Source: Bacillota bacterium
GTDB taxonomy: Bacteria; Bacillota; Sulfobacillia; DUMF01
Assembly (NCBI GenBank): GCA_012840015.1
Contig: DUMF01000002.1
Span: forward strand, 1 to 64,000
Reading direction: 5' to 3'
DNA: 64,000 nt
The notes beneath the pieces were generated by a model, which saw nothing but the letters and a program-made list of their open reading frames with translations, made no database searches and was not told where the DNA came from. How positions within the stretch are numbered: position 1 is the first letter of the stretch; each line of letters starts with the position of its first letter. Made by a program: the position numbers and the translations under genes. Shown piece after piece: positions 29,117 through 39,247 of the stretch.

Positions 29117-30286
29117 ATGAGGCGTGTGGCGATCGTAGGATCCACGGGTTCTATTGGCAGACGGGCTCTGGACGTAGTCCGGTGGCATCGTGATAAGTTC
29201 GAAGTGGTGGCGCTTGCCGCAGCAAGGTCGGTTGAAGTGCTCGCTTCTCAGGTCGTGGAATTCCGGCCGAAGGTGGTCGCTCTCAGAGACGCTGAGAAAG
29301 CGAAGCTTCTTGAACAACTCATGCTCGGCGCAGATACGAGGGTGCTGAGCGGGGGAGAGGGCATCAGAGAAGTTGCTGCTGCGGAAGGAGCAGACGTCGT
29401 GATTGTGGCTCCTTCAGGGATATCAGGGGTGCAGCCTGCTTGGACCGCTGCGGGGACGGGAAAACTGGTTGGATTGGCGAACAAGGAGTCACTGGTTTGT
29501 CTGGGAGAAAATATACTTTCTCGTGCCAGGCAAGCCGGTACCACTATCGTGCCGGTTGACAGCGAGCATAGTGCGATTTTTCAGTGCTTTGGAGGTTCGC
29601 TTACTCCGCCTCGAGAGCTCGACCACATAGAGCTTACTTGCTCGGGAGGGCCCTTGAAGGACGTGGACGGCTCGAGGTTAAGGGAGGTAAGCCCTGAGGA
29701 AGTGCTCAGGCATCCAACTTGGGAGATGGGACCGAAGATAACCGTGGATTCTGCCACTCTGATGAACAAGGCGTTCGAGATCATAGAGGCCAGTGTATTG
29801 TTCGGCGTTCCAGCCGAGCGGGTCAAAGTTGTCATTCACCCCCAGAGCATAGTCCATTTAATGGTGGTCTTCAAGGATGGCTCGGCGTTGGCCCAACTCG
29901 GATGGCCGGATATGCGGATACCGATCCAGTATGCCATGTCTTATCCTGATAGGCTTGAATCCCCTGGGAAGAAATTCGGTCCTGCGATTGCCGAAAAGCT
30001 TACTTTCTTCGAACCCGATATAGAGAGATTCCCTTGCTTGGGCTTTGGATATGAAGCGAGCAAGTTGGCACCCAGCTATCGCACCGTGCTGGTTGCCGCA
30101 GACGAGGTTGCGGTGGAGCTTTTCCTGAACAGGAGGATAAGGTTTACGGATATACCGCGCCTGGTAAGAAGGGTGTTTGAAAAGCATCAACCCGCCAGAG
30201 TGGAAAGCCTCGAGGATGTTATCGAAGTGGCCGAATGGGCGCAGCGGGTGACTCATGAGGAGGCTCAACGCGCGTGCCCCTGGTGA
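29117..30286 (+). CDS. dxr: 1-deoxy-D-xylulose 5-phosphate reductoisomerase
   Basis: GSTGSIGRRALDVV, NKESLV, PVDSEHSAIFQ. Confidence 0.97.
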   Translation: MRRVAIVGSTGSIGRRALDVVRWHRDKFEVVALAAARSVEVLASQVVEFRPKVVALRDAEKAKLLEQLMLGADTRVLSGGEGIREVAAAEGADVVIVAPSGISGVQPAWTAAGTGKLVGLANKESLVCLGENILSRARQAGTTIVPVDSEHSAIFQCFGGSLTPPRELDHIELTCSGGPLKDVDGSRLREVSPEEVLRHPTWEMGPKITVDSATLMNKAFEIIEASVLFGVPAERVKVVIHPQSIVHLMVVFKDGSALAQLGWPDMRIPIQYAMSYPDRLESPGKKFGPAIAEKLTFFEPDIERFPCLGFGYEASKLAPSYRTVLVAADEVAVELFLNRRIRFTDIPRLVRRVFEKHQPARVESLEDVIEVAEWAQRVTHEEAQRACPW

Positions 30287-31299
30287 TCATGGCTGCTGTG
30301 CTAATTAGCCTTCTCCTCATTCTTCACGAATTGGGACATTTCATCATGGCACGAGCCGGAGGAATAGGGATCGTGGAGTTTGGGGTCGGCTTCGGTCCCG
30401 AGGTCATCCAGCATAAGGTGGGGCAGACTAACTACGTTCTGAGAGCGATACCGTTTGGAGCCTATGTGCGTCCTGTGGGAATGGACCCAAATGAGCCAGC
30501 GCCAGGTAAGAGTAGCTACTTCAGCAAGACGGTAGGCCAGCGTGCGCTGTTCGTGCTCGGCGGGCCGGCGGTCAATATCGCGCTTGCGGTGGTGCTGTTC
30601 AGCGTAGCACTTGCCGTCTTTGGAGGGCTGAAACCGACGCTCACAGTGGCACAGGTGCTCCCCGGTTATCCTGCCGAGAAGGCGGGCGTTAAGCCCGGCG
30701 ATGTGCTGGTATCGGTGGATCAGACCCAGTTGAGAGATTGGAACGAACTGACGAGCTACGTGAGGGCAAGACCGCATAAAGCCCTTGGCTTGACGGTGCG
30801 CAGAGGTGACCGTCTGATACATTTCAACCTGGCTGTGGGGGTCGATCAAGCTAGCGGCAGTGGGGTAATCGGGGTGTCTCCCGAATTCGTGCGGATTAGT
30901 TTTGGACTTCCTGCGGCGTTGAAGGAAGGCATCCGTCAATCATGGTCGGTAATAAGTGCTCTGATTCGTGGCCTTTTGCTAATGATAGCTAGAAAAGTAA
31001 AGCCGGATTTGATCGGGCCGGTTGGCATAGGCCAGATCGTTGTGGAGGCCACCCGTGCCGGGGCAGAGAGCCTAATATATACTATAGGGGCGATCTCCAT
31101 GAGCCTCGGTTTCACAAACTTGTTGCCCATACCCGGGCTAGATGGCAGCCGGTTGCTTTTTCTCGCGGTCGAATGGATCATGGGGCGACCAATAGACCCC
31201 AAGAAGGAGAACGCGGTTCACCTCGTGGGGCTTATCGGGTTGCTCTTCCTTGGCGCAATAATATTCGTGAGAGATATTCAAAGGCTGGGGATGAGATAA
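30274..31299 (+). CDS. rseP: RIP metalloprotease RseP (M50)
   Basis: ILHELGHF, PDZ domain, NLLPIPGLDG. Confidence 0.95.
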   Translation: MPLVIMAAVLISLLLILHELGHFIMARAGGIGIVEFGVGFGPEVIQHKVGQTNYVLRAIPFGAYVRPVGMDPNEPAPGKSSYFSKTVGQRALFVLGGPAVNIALAVVLFSVALAVFGGLKPTLTVAQVLPGYPAEKAGVKPGDVLVSVDQTQLRDWNELTSYVRARPHKALGLTVRRGDRLIHFNLAVGVDQASGSGVIGVSPEFVRISFGLPAALKEGIRQSWSVISALIRGLLLMIARKVKPDLIGPVGIGQIVVEATRAGAESLIYTIGAISMSLGFTNLLPIPGLDGSRLLFLAVEWIMGRPIDPKKENAVHLVGLIGLLFLGAIIFVRDIQRLGMR

Positions 31300-32348
31300 T
31301 GAGCTCGAGAGCCGTCACAGTCCGGGGAGTGAAAATCGGAGGGGGAGCGCCGGTAGTCGTACAGGGCATGACCAAGAGCGACACAAGAGATGTGGAGGCC
31401 ACGCTAACCCAGATTCGAAACCTCGCAGCGGCTGGCGCGAAGCTGGTGAGAGTGGCGATACCCGACGAAGAGGCGTTAAGCGCTTTCAGGCAGATCAGGT
31501 TGGCCACGGACGTACCGCTAATTGCAGACATCCATTTCAACCCGGAGCTGGCGGTGAAAGCGATTGGCTTTGGAGCGGATAAGATCCGAATCAACCCCGG
31601 GAACATAGGTGGCGAGAGAGCCGTAGAGCGGGTCGTGCGAGCGGCGAAGCAAAGGGGTGTGCCGCTTCGTCTCGGGATTAACAGCGGCTCTTTGGAAAAG
31701 GACATTCTGGAAAAGTATGGCGCGCCCACGGCTGAGGCGATGGTGGAAAGCTGCTTGAGATGGGTTCGTTTCATAGAGGAGCTCGAGTTTCATGAGCTCG
31801 TGGTGTCTCTGAAATCCTCGTCAGTCGAGGAAACGGTGCATGCTTACAGGCTGGCAGCGCAACGGATAGATTATCCCATGCACGTGGGCGTCACAGAGGC
31901 AGGGGCGGGACGGAAGGCCGTGATCAAGTCAGCTGTAGGAATCGGCGCGCTCTTGCTCGATGGTATAGGAGATACAGTTCGGGTGAGTTTAACGGGGGAT
32001 CCGGCCAAGGAAATTGAGGTGGCCTATGATATTCTCAGGGCTTGTGGCAGAGCTCCAGAAGGCGTTGAAATCATCAGCTGCCCGGCGTGCGGGCGCTGCC
32101 GCGTGAACCTGGAGCGTTTGGTCAGTGATGTGGAGAGGTTGTTGCGGGATGTGAAGAAGCCGCTCAAGGTGGCAGTGATGGGTTGCGCCGTGAACGGTCC
32201 GGGGGAAGCGAAGCACGCCGATGCAGGCATAGCGTGCGGAGCGGGCCAGGCGGTGGTTTTCGCCTTTGGTAAACAGGTGGCAGTAGTTAGGGAGGAAGAG
32301 GCGGCGGAAGCTTTGAGCCGCGTAGTCCACGAATTGGAGGAGCGCTAG
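31299..32348 (+). CDS. ispG: (E)-4-hydroxy-3-methylbut-2-enyl-diphosphate synthase
   Basis: MTKSDTRDVEAT, SCPACGRC, MGCAVNGPGEAK; start within longer ORF. Confidence 0.95.
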   Translation: MSSRAVTVRGVKIGGGAPVVVQGMTKSDTRDVEATLTQIRNLAAAGAKLVRVAIPDEEALSAFRQIRLATDVPLIADIHFNPELAVKAIGFGADKIRINPGNIGGERAVERVVRAAKQRGVPLRLGINSGSLEKDILEKYGAPTAEAMVESCLRWVRFIEELEFHELVVSLKSSSVEETVHAYRLAAQRIDYPMHVGVTEAGAGRKAVIKSAVGIGALLLDGIGDTVRVSLTGDPAKEIEVAYDILRACGRAPEGVEIISCPACGRCRVNLERLVSDVERLLRDVKKPLKVAVMGCAVNGPGEAKHADAGIACGAGQAVVFAFGKQVAVVREEEAAEALSRVVHELEER

Positions 32349-32978
32349 ATGGGTTTTGCGGTGATCATTCCAGCGTATAACGAGGCTAAGACCATTCAGA
32401 ACGTGGTGTCCACGGCGGTAAGTACCCCCGGTGCGGAACAGGTCATTGTGGTGGATGATGGGTCGGAAGATGATACCGCTAAGGCCGCTGCCTCCGCCGG
32501 GGCGAAAGTGCTTCGGCTTGAATCCAACGAAGGCAAAGCATCAGCGATGCTCCGCGGGGCTGAGCAAACCGCCTGTGAGACGCTGGTGTTTCTCGATGCG
32601 GACCTGATCGGGCTTCGCCGCGAACATATCTTAGCACTTGCGGGCCCAGTAGAGGCAGGCGAGGCTGACATGACGATAGGCCTCTTCGAGAGCGGTCGTT
32701 TAGCTACCGATTTTGCCCAAACCGTGGCGCCCTTTCTCTCCGGGCAACGCGCCGTCAAGAGGTGGGTACTACTCGGGGTGTCGGACATAGGGGCAGTAAA
32801 GTTCGGTATTGAGGTGGCTCTCACCAGGTATGCCAGGGAGGCAGGGCTTAGAGTCAAGGAAGTGCGTTTGGCTGGGCTCACCCACGTAATGAAGGAAGAG
32901 AAGCTCGGTTTAGTTAGAGGGGCTCAAGCCAGGCTCAAAATGTATTTGGACATATTGAGAACTGCACAAAGAGGGTAG
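32349..32978 (+). CDS. family 2 glycosyltransferase
   Basis: VIIPAYNEAKTI, VVDDGSEDDT, FLDADL. Confidence 0.88.
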   Translation: MGFAVIIPAYNEAKTIQNVVSTAVSTPGAEQVIVVDDGSEDDTAKAAASAGAKVLRLESNEGKASAMLRGAEQTACETLVFLDADLIGLRREHILALAGPVEAGEADMTIGLFESGRLATDFAQTVAPFLSGQRAVKRWVLLGVSDIGAVKFGIEVALTRYAREAGLRVKEVRLAGLTHVMKEEKLGLVRGAQARLKMYLDILRTAQRG

Positions 32979-32980
32979 AA

Positions 32981-35900
32981 ATGAGCCGGATCGTGGTAAA
33001 GCCGGATGTGAGCCGCCTCGTTGAGGTGGCTTCACGATTGTCCGGAGATGATAGAAGGCTTTTGGAAAGCGTTGCAACTGGTCTCAAGCTCGTGGAGGTA
33101 GACTCCGCAGGATTCTGGAAAGTGTACGTGAATGCGGATGGGGCGTCTGGGTTCCCGCCGGATCGTCTGACGAGGGTGCTTGAAAGCGTTTTTGGCGTCA
33201 CAATCCAGTTGATCATCGAGCCAGGCGGAAAGGGCGTAAAGGGCGTTTCTGATGGCACTCCAAGTTTTCCCAACGCGGCGATAGCGGATTTGAAGCCGGG
33301 AATGAAAGCATCGCTCACGGGCATGGTTTTGTGGCCACAAGAGATAACCCTTCGCACGGGCAAACGCTTCTGGAGATTTGGCCTGACGGATAGGCAGGAT
33401 ACCATAACGGTCAAGACCAGGCCGGGGAGACGCCTGAAGTGCGAGTTCAAAGAAGGGCTATGGGTAACGGTGCAGGGCGAGATAGTCGAAGACCGATTCG
33501 AAGGAGAGCCCGTCTGCTTGGCTGAGAAGGTGCAAGAGGCTGATGTTCCCCAGCGATGCGATGATTCGATGCAGAAGCGGATTGAACTCCACCTTCACAC
33601 TTCCATGTCCGCCATGGACTCCGTGGTACAGGTAGAAAAACTGATGGACGTTCTGTACTCGTGGGGGCACCGCGCGGTAGCGATAACAGATCACGGAGTG
33701 GTGCAAGCGTTCCCCCAAGCGTTTGAGGAGGCTTGCCGCCGGGGGATTAAGCTGATTTTCGGAATGGAAGGTTACCTCGTTGAAGAAAACTGGCGCGATG
33801 TTAAACCATTTCACGTCGTACTGTTAGCGAAGAATCAGGATGGGTTGCGGCAGCTCTACAAACTTGTTTCGGATTCCCATATCCAGTTCTTCCATAGAGT
33901 GCCGCGTATCCCGAGGAGTTTGCTTTCCGAAAACCGGTCGGGACTGCTGGTGGGCTCCGCATGCCAGGCCGGTGAGCTTTATCAAGCGATCCTTTCCGGT
34001 GCTGGGGAGGACAAGCTCAGGCAAATTGCCTCTTTCTACGACTACCTGGAGATACAACCCGTCGCCAATAACTCTTTCCTCGTAGCACAAGGTAGGGTTC
34101 CGTCCGAAGAGGCGCTTCGCGAAATCAACCGGAGGATAGTGAGGCTAGGTGCTGATCTCAGCATCCCGGTAATTGCGACGTGTGATGTGCACTTTTTGGA
34201 GCCCGAAGACGCCGTCTTTAGAAACGTATTAATGGCAGCAAGGGGCGATGACCAGGCTGAAGAGCCTGCCCCTCTTTATCTGCGTACGACAGAAGAAATG
34301 CTTCGCGAGTTTGAATACCTGGGCAGGGAAGTAGCGACGCAGGTGGTGATAGGTGCGCCTGCCCAAATAGCCGACATCGTCGAACACATCGAACCAGTCC
34401 CGAAGGGCTTACACGCGCCCAAGATCGAAAAGGCAGAAGAACAGATCGCGAACCTCGCCATGGAAGAAGCTAGGCGGCTTTATGGCTCCCCATTACCCAA
34501 GATCGTACGCGAGAGGTTGGAAAAGGAGTTAAACGCGATCCAGAAGCACGGGTTCAGCGTGATTTACCTGATAGCGCAAAAGTTGGTCGAGAGGTCCCTC
34601 AAGGAGGGTTATTTGGTGGGCTCGCGCGGCTCTGTGGGCTCCTCCCTTGTGGCCAGGCTGACGGGTATTACGGAGGTGAATCCGCTACCACCGCATTATA
34701 GGTGTCCGGAATGCGCCTACTCGGAATTCCCCCAAACGGACGTCGGATCAGGCTTCGATCTCCCCGCGAAGAGCTGTCCGAAGTGTGGCCATGACATGGT
34801 AGGTGACGGGCACGATATTCCTTTTGAAGTATTCCTCGGTTTCAAGGGCGACAAAGTGCCGGACATAGACTTGAACTTCTCGGGGGAAATCCAAGCCGCG
34901 ATACACCGGTACACCGAAGAGATCCTGGGTAAAGGCAATGTATTCAGAGCAGGAACGATAGCTACCGTAGCTGACCGAACTGCGTATGGCCTCGTAAAGG
35001 CTTACGCCGAATCGAGGAAGCTCGTGCTCAGAAAAGCAGAGATAGAACGTCTCGCGCGCGGAGTGACTGGAGTGAAGCGTACTACCGGCCAACATCCTGG
35101 CGGCGTAATGGTGGTGCCCAAGGGTTGCGATGTGCTCCAGTTTACGCCGCTGCAATACCCAGCGGACGACAGAAGGTCTGGTATCGTTACAACTCACTTC
35201 GACTATGATTCGATATCTAGCAGGCTTGTTAAGCTCGATATATTGGGCCATGATGACCCCACTGCCCTGAAACTGCTGGAAGAATATACCGGAATCGATC
35301 CGTTGAGCGTTCCGCTGAATGACGCTCTCACCCTCCAGCTGTTTAGCGGAACAAAACCGCTTCGCTTGAAGCCCGGTTTTGAGGCTGAAGTTGGCACGAT
35401 AGGCATACCGGAATTCGGCACGCGCTTCGTGAGGCAGATGCTCGTGGAGACGAAGCCGAGCAGCTTCGCAGAGCTGGTAAGGATCTCCGGGCTTTCTCAT
35501 GGTACCGATGTCTGGCTGGGCAATGCCAGCGACTTGATTAAAGAAGGCATTGCCTCTTTGCGTGAAGTGATCTGTACCCGCGATGACATCATGACCTTTT
35601 TGATTTCAAAGGGGATGGAACCCGGTCTGGCTTTCAGCATAATGGAGAGCGTGCGGAAAGGGAAAGGCGTTTCGGAAGAGCAAGAGAATGCGATGAGGCA
35701 GGCGGGAGTGCCAGAATGGTATATCCGATCCTGCAAGAAGATACGTTACATGTTCCCCAAGGCGCATGCGGTGGCATATGTGATGATGTCGTTCCGGATC
35801 GCCTACTTCAAAGTACACTACCCGCACGCCTTCTACGCTATGTACTTCACGTTGCACGGCGATGCGCTGGACAGCAGCCTGCTCCGTGCGGGTCCCAAGA

Positions 35901-36280
35901 CATGGACGAGAAAGTGTGAAGAGATCTGGGCCATGGGACAGGAAGCCACGCAAAAGGATAAAGAAACGGCCACACTACTCGAGGTGGCATGCGAAATGGA
36001 TGCGAGAGGAATCGAATTCCTTCCCGTCCATCTTTACTATTCGCACCCATGGAAGTGTATAATAGAGCCCAACGGAATCAGGTTACCCCTCCTCGCGATT
36101 CCTGGCCTCGGAAGGGCCGCGGCCTCGTCCATCGATGCAGCGAGGCAGGAAGGAGCGTTTCGATCCGTCGAGGATTTGAAGGCCAGAGCCAGGCTTACCA
36201 AGAGTGTCGTGGAGCTGCTGAGGGCCGAAGGGTGCCTGGCGAACATGCCTGAGACCAACCAAATGGCATTATGGAAGTAA
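32981..36280 (+). CDS. polC: DNA polymerase III PolC-type, lacking the inserted 3'-5' exonuclease domain
   Basis: N-terminal domain, PHP (RIELHLHTSMSAMDSVV), zinc finger and KVPDIDLNFSGE palm motif present; 1099 aa with PHP halves joined directly (MEGYLVEENWRDVKPFHVVLLAKN). Confidence 0.95.
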   Translation: MSRIVVKPDVSRLVEVASRLSGDDRRLLESVATGLKLVEVDSAGFWKVYVNADGASGFPPDRLTRVLESVFGVTIQLIIEPGGKGVKGVSDGTPSFPNAAIADLKPGMKASLTGMVLWPQEITLRTGKRFWRFGLTDRQDTITVKTRPGRRLKCEFKEGLWVTVQGEIVEDRFEGEPVCLAEKVQEADVPQRCDDSMQKRIELHLHTSMSAMDSVVQVEKLMDVLYSWGHRAVAITDHGVVQAFPQAFEEACRRGIKLIFGMEGYLVEENWRDVKPFHVVLLAKNQDGLRQLYKLVSDSHIQFFHRVPRIPRSLLSENRSGLLVGSACQAGELYQAILSGAGEDKLRQIASFYDYLEIQPVANNSFLVAQGRVPSEEALREINRRIVRLGADLSIPVIATCDVHFLEPEDAVFRNVLMAARGDDQAEEPAPLYLRTTEEMLREFEYLGREVATQVVIGAPAQIADIVEHIEPVPKGLHAPKIEKAEEQIANLAMEEARRLYGSPLPKIVRERLEKELNAIQKHGFSVIYLIAQKLVERSLKEGYLVGSRGSVGSSLVARLTGITEVNPLPPHYRCPECAYSEFPQTDVGSGFDLPAKSCPKCGHDMVGDGHDIPFEVFLGFKGDKVPDIDLNFSGEIQAAIHRYTEEILGKGNVFRAGTIATVADRTAYGLVKAYAESRKLVLRKAEIERLARGVTGVKRTTGQHPGGVMVVPKGCDVLQFTPLQYPADDRRSGIVTTHFDYDSISSRLVKLDILGHDDPTALKLLEEYTGIDPLSVPLNDALTLQLFSGTKPLRLKPGFEAEVGTIGIPEFGTRFVRQMLVETKPSSFAELVRISGLSHGTDVWLGNASDLIKEGIASLREVICTRDDIMTFLISKGMEPGLAFSIMESVRKGKGVSEEQENAMRQAGVPEWYIRSCKKIRYMFPKAHAVAYVMMSFRIAYFKVHYPHAFYAMYFTLHGDALDSSLLRAGPKTWTRKCEEIWAMGQEATQKDKETATLLEVACEMDARGIEFLPVHLYYSHPWKCIIEPNGIRLPLLAIPGLGRAAASSIDAARQEGAFRSVEDLKARARLTKSVVELLRAEGCLANMPETNQMALWK

Positions 36281-36891
36281 CGTGCTTAGATCACATCCGC
36301 ATCGAGTTGAAGGAGAAGGAGGTCCTTCACTATTTGGGTTACAGGCCCGGAGTGAGTGCTCTGGGACCGCGGGAGAAGGCACTGCTCGAAGAGGCGGAGG
36401 CACTCACCCTGGAAACCGTGCGCCCTCAAGCCATCTGGACATTTCCGGTCGATCCCGAGACCCTTGGAATATCAGACGGGATCAGGCGGAGAATTGCCGG
36501 GAACAGGAACGTAGCATGTTTTGCCCTTACTGCTGGGGGCGCGCTGGATCAACTGATCACAAAGCTTTTCGCCGCTGGCAAAGTGGCGCTGGGCGCTACG
36601 GTTGACGCCTGTGGCTCGGCAGCAGCAGAAGCAGTCGCGAGGCTCGTTCAGCAGGAGATAGCCAACCGGATGAAGGAAGAGGGTAAAGCCGTCAGGATCC
36701 GGCTCAGCCCCGGTTATTCTGGCTGGCCTCTATCAGCCAATGAGCTGCTGCTGAAGGCGAGCGGTGGGAGTGAGCTGGGTATCAGGGTGCTATCTGGCGG
36801 CCTGCTGCTTCCCCGCAAATCCGTGCTTGGAATAATACCGGTATACGAGAAAGAGGCGATGAATCCTGCTCTTCGAAAAACTGATCGATGA
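36271..36891 (+). CDS. vitamin B12-dependent methionine synthase activation domain-like protein
   Basis: LGYR start region, ACGSAAAEAVA, RLSPGYSGWPL pattern; immediately upstream of metH-like gene. Confidence 0.8.
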   Translation: MEVTCLDHIRIELKEKEVLHYLGYRPGVSALGPREKALLEEAEALTLETVRPQAIWTFPVDPETLGISDGIRRRIAGNRNVACFALTAGGALDQLITKLFAAGKVALGATVDACGSAAAEAVARLVQQEIANRMKEEGKAVRIRLSPGYSGWPLSANELLLKASGGSELGIRVLSGGLLLPRKSVLGIIPVYEKEAMNPALRKTDR

Positions 36892-39247
36892 ATCGCGGAC
36901 AAAACCGCTGTTGATGGATGGAGCCATGGGCACGGAGCTTGTCCGGCTGCAAGTGCCGGGACGCCCCGTGGAGCTGCTTAACCTGGAGAGCGGGGATGCA
37001 GTGGAACACGTCCATACTGCTTACATAAAAGCGGGGGCACGGGCGATACTCACCAACACCTTCGGTGCCAATCCCCTCAGGCTTGCAGCTTTCGGGCTAG
37101 AGCAGAAAGCCAGGGAGATCAACGAGGCTGCCGTTCGAATCGCGATGAAGGCGCGGAGGGAAGCCGAATTGCCCGCGGTTGCGGTCATCGCTTCCATGGG
37201 GCCGACCGGGCGGCTGTTGAAGCCCGTGGGTGATGCGCGCTTCGATGAAGTATACGAATCGTACCGCATGCAAGCTCACATCCTTGCCGAAGCAGGCGTG
37301 GACGGAGTGCTCGTCGAAACCATGTCCGATCTAGCTGAGGCGAAGGCGGCCGTCCTGGCGTGCAAAGATGAGGGTTTGCTTGTGGCGGCGACGATGACTT
37401 TCGAAGGCGATAGAACCCCCATGGGAGTATCTCCCGAGTGTGCTGCCATCACGTTGCAAAGCCTCGGGGCACTGGCAGTAGGGGCCAATTGCTCGAGCGG
37501 GCCACATGAGCTCGTGCCCGTGTTGAAAAGAATGCACCGGGTCTCCAGTGTACCCTTAATCGCCCGACCTAACGCGGGCGTACCCGGAAAAAATGAGCTG
37601 GCCGACGTGCAGAGCTGGTGTGACGGCGCTTTGAGCCTTCTCGAGGCCGGGGTGTGCGTGATCGGCGGGTGCTGCGGAACCACTCCGGCACACATATCGG
37701 CATTGAGAGCGGCAATGAGAGGATTTGTGGTCAGACCAGGAGCCTTGCCGCCCGAAACCGCCATGCTGATTTGTGGTTTCAACAGGTATGTCTGGATCGA
37801 GCCAGGGGGGTATCCGTGTCTCGTTGGTGAAAGGATAAACCCCGCGCGCAAGCGCGCCTTGAGGGAGGACATCCTTTCGGGCAAAATGGAAGTGGTGAGG
37901 CTTGAAGCGCGGCAGCAGGTGGCAAGCGGCGCCGAGGCTTTGGATTTGAGCGCGGACATCCCAGGTCAGAACGTCACAAAATTGATAGGGCGAGTGGTGG
38001 AGGCGGTTCAAACCGTTTGGGATGGCCCGTGCTTCTTAGACTCCGCGTGTGCCGGGCATCTCGAAAGCATAGCAGCTGAATTCCGGGGCAGGCCAGTGCT
38101 CAATTCTCTCCGCTTTGTCGAGCCCGCCTTCTCGGAAGGACTGCGTATGGCGAAGCGCCTAGGCGCCTGCGCAGTTCTACTGTTGAGCGGTACCGAAGGC
38201 ACGCCTCATATTGTAGAAGGGCGAATCCGAATGGCTGAGGATATGCTCCTGAAAGCCGAGACTATGGGGCTACATCGGAGCGATCTTCTAATAGACCCTG
38301 CGGTACTCCCGGCTGCCATCGAGAGCGGGTCTACCTTCCTGGAGTCTGTGGAATTGTTGGCCAAACGCGGCTTCCTCACCTGTGGTGGCGTGAGCAACGT
38401 GTCCACCGGGCTTCCCAAAAGGCCTGCGCTAAATGCGGCACTCATTAGCACCTCTGTCTGCCGGGGCCTGAACGCCGTCATAGCCGACCCGTGTGACGAG
38501 GCGGCGCGCGATGCTATCGCAGCCGGAGCCCTGCTTGGAGGCAGAGACCCTGGAGCGAAGAAGTATACCGAACGGCTTGGGAGTAGAGCACCGGAAGCGG
38601 CAGGGGCGCCTTCTGAGGAAGCGCCGTCGATTCAGAGGGTCAAGCGGGCGGTGCTATCCGGCGACGTCTCAGGGGCGTTGGAGTCGGTTGGGGTAGCGCT
38701 TCAAGAAGGGCTCAAGCCCGAAGAGATATTGAACGAAGGGATAACTTCTGCTATGGCGGAGGCAGGCCGGCTTTTCGAGGAAAAGAAATTTTTCATTCCC
38801 AACCTCCTTTTGGCAGCCGAAGCGGCCAAGGCATGCCTTGAGGTGTTGCGCCCGAAACTGGGAAAGGCAACTCGGGGCCGTGGAACCGTAGCGATGGCCA
38901 CCGTGGAAGGGGATATCCACGATGTTGGAAAGAACATAGTGTGCGCTGTGCTGGAAAGCCGGGGCTTCCGGGTGGTGGACCTCGGCAAGAGCGTACCCGT
39001 GGAAAAGGTGCTCGAAGTGCTTCCATCGGTGGACCTGGTGGGGCTAAGCTCGCTGATGACCACAACGCTACCGGCGATGGAGCGCACTTTGAAGGCGATC
39101 AAAGCGAGATGTCCATCGATGAAGGTGATCGTAGGCGGTGGAGTGCTCACTGCTGAGTATGCGGCCAGCATCGGTGCGGATGGTTATGCGGAGAACGCTG
39201 CCGGGGCGGCGGAGCTCGTGTGTTCGCTCTTTAGGAGGTCAACTTGA
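36866..39247 (+). CDS. metH: cobalamin-dependent methionine synthase without activation domain
   Basis: LLMDGAMGTEL, GGCCGTTPAHI, VGERINPARKRALRE, B12-binding DIHDVGKN; start uncertain (ORF track has TTG 36911; homology suggests ~36863-36866). Confidence 0.88.
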   Translation: MLFEKLIDESRTKPLLMDGAMGTELVRLQVPGRPVELLNLESGDAVEHVHTAYIKAGARAILTNTFGANPLRLAAFGLEQKAREINEAAVRIAMKARREAELPAVAVIASMGPTGRLLKPVGDARFDEVYESYRMQAHILAEAGVDGVLVETMSDLAEAKAAVLACKDEGLLVAATMTFEGDRTPMGVSPECAAITLQSLGALAVGANCSSGPHELVPVLKRMHRVSSVPLIARPNAGVPGKNELADVQSWCDGALSLLEAGVCVIGGCCGTTPAHISALRAAMRGFVVRPGALPPETAMLICGFNRYVWIEPGGYPCLVGERINPARKRALREDILSGKMEVVRLEARQQVASGAEALDLSADIPGQNVTKLIGRVVEAVQTVWDGPCFLDSACAGHLESIAAEFRGRPVLNSLRFVEPAFSEGLRMAKRLGACAVLLLSGTEGTPHIVEGRIRMAEDMLLKAETMGLHRSDLLIDPAVLPAAIESGSTFLESVELLAKRGFLTCGGVSNVSTGLPKRPALNAALISTSVCRGLNAVIADPCDEAARDAIAAGALLGGRDPGAKKYTERLGSRAPEAAGAPSEEAPSIQRVKRAVLSGDVSGALESVGVALQEGLKPEEILNEGITSAMAEAGRLFEEKKFFIPNLLLAAEAAKACLEVLRPKLGKATRGRGTVAMATVEGDIHDVGKNIVCAVLESRGFRVVDLGKSVPVEKVLEVLPSVDLVGLSSLMTTTLPAMERTLKAIKARCPSMKVIVGGGVLTAEYAASIGADGYAENAAGAAELVCSLFRRST

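Noticed and set aside
30301-30939. 212-aa minus-strand ORF inside rseP
   Set aside because: Shadow ORF of the M50 protease coding strand.
34748-35500. 250-aa minus-strand ORF inside polC
   Set aside because: Antisense to conserved PolC core; no recognisable domain.
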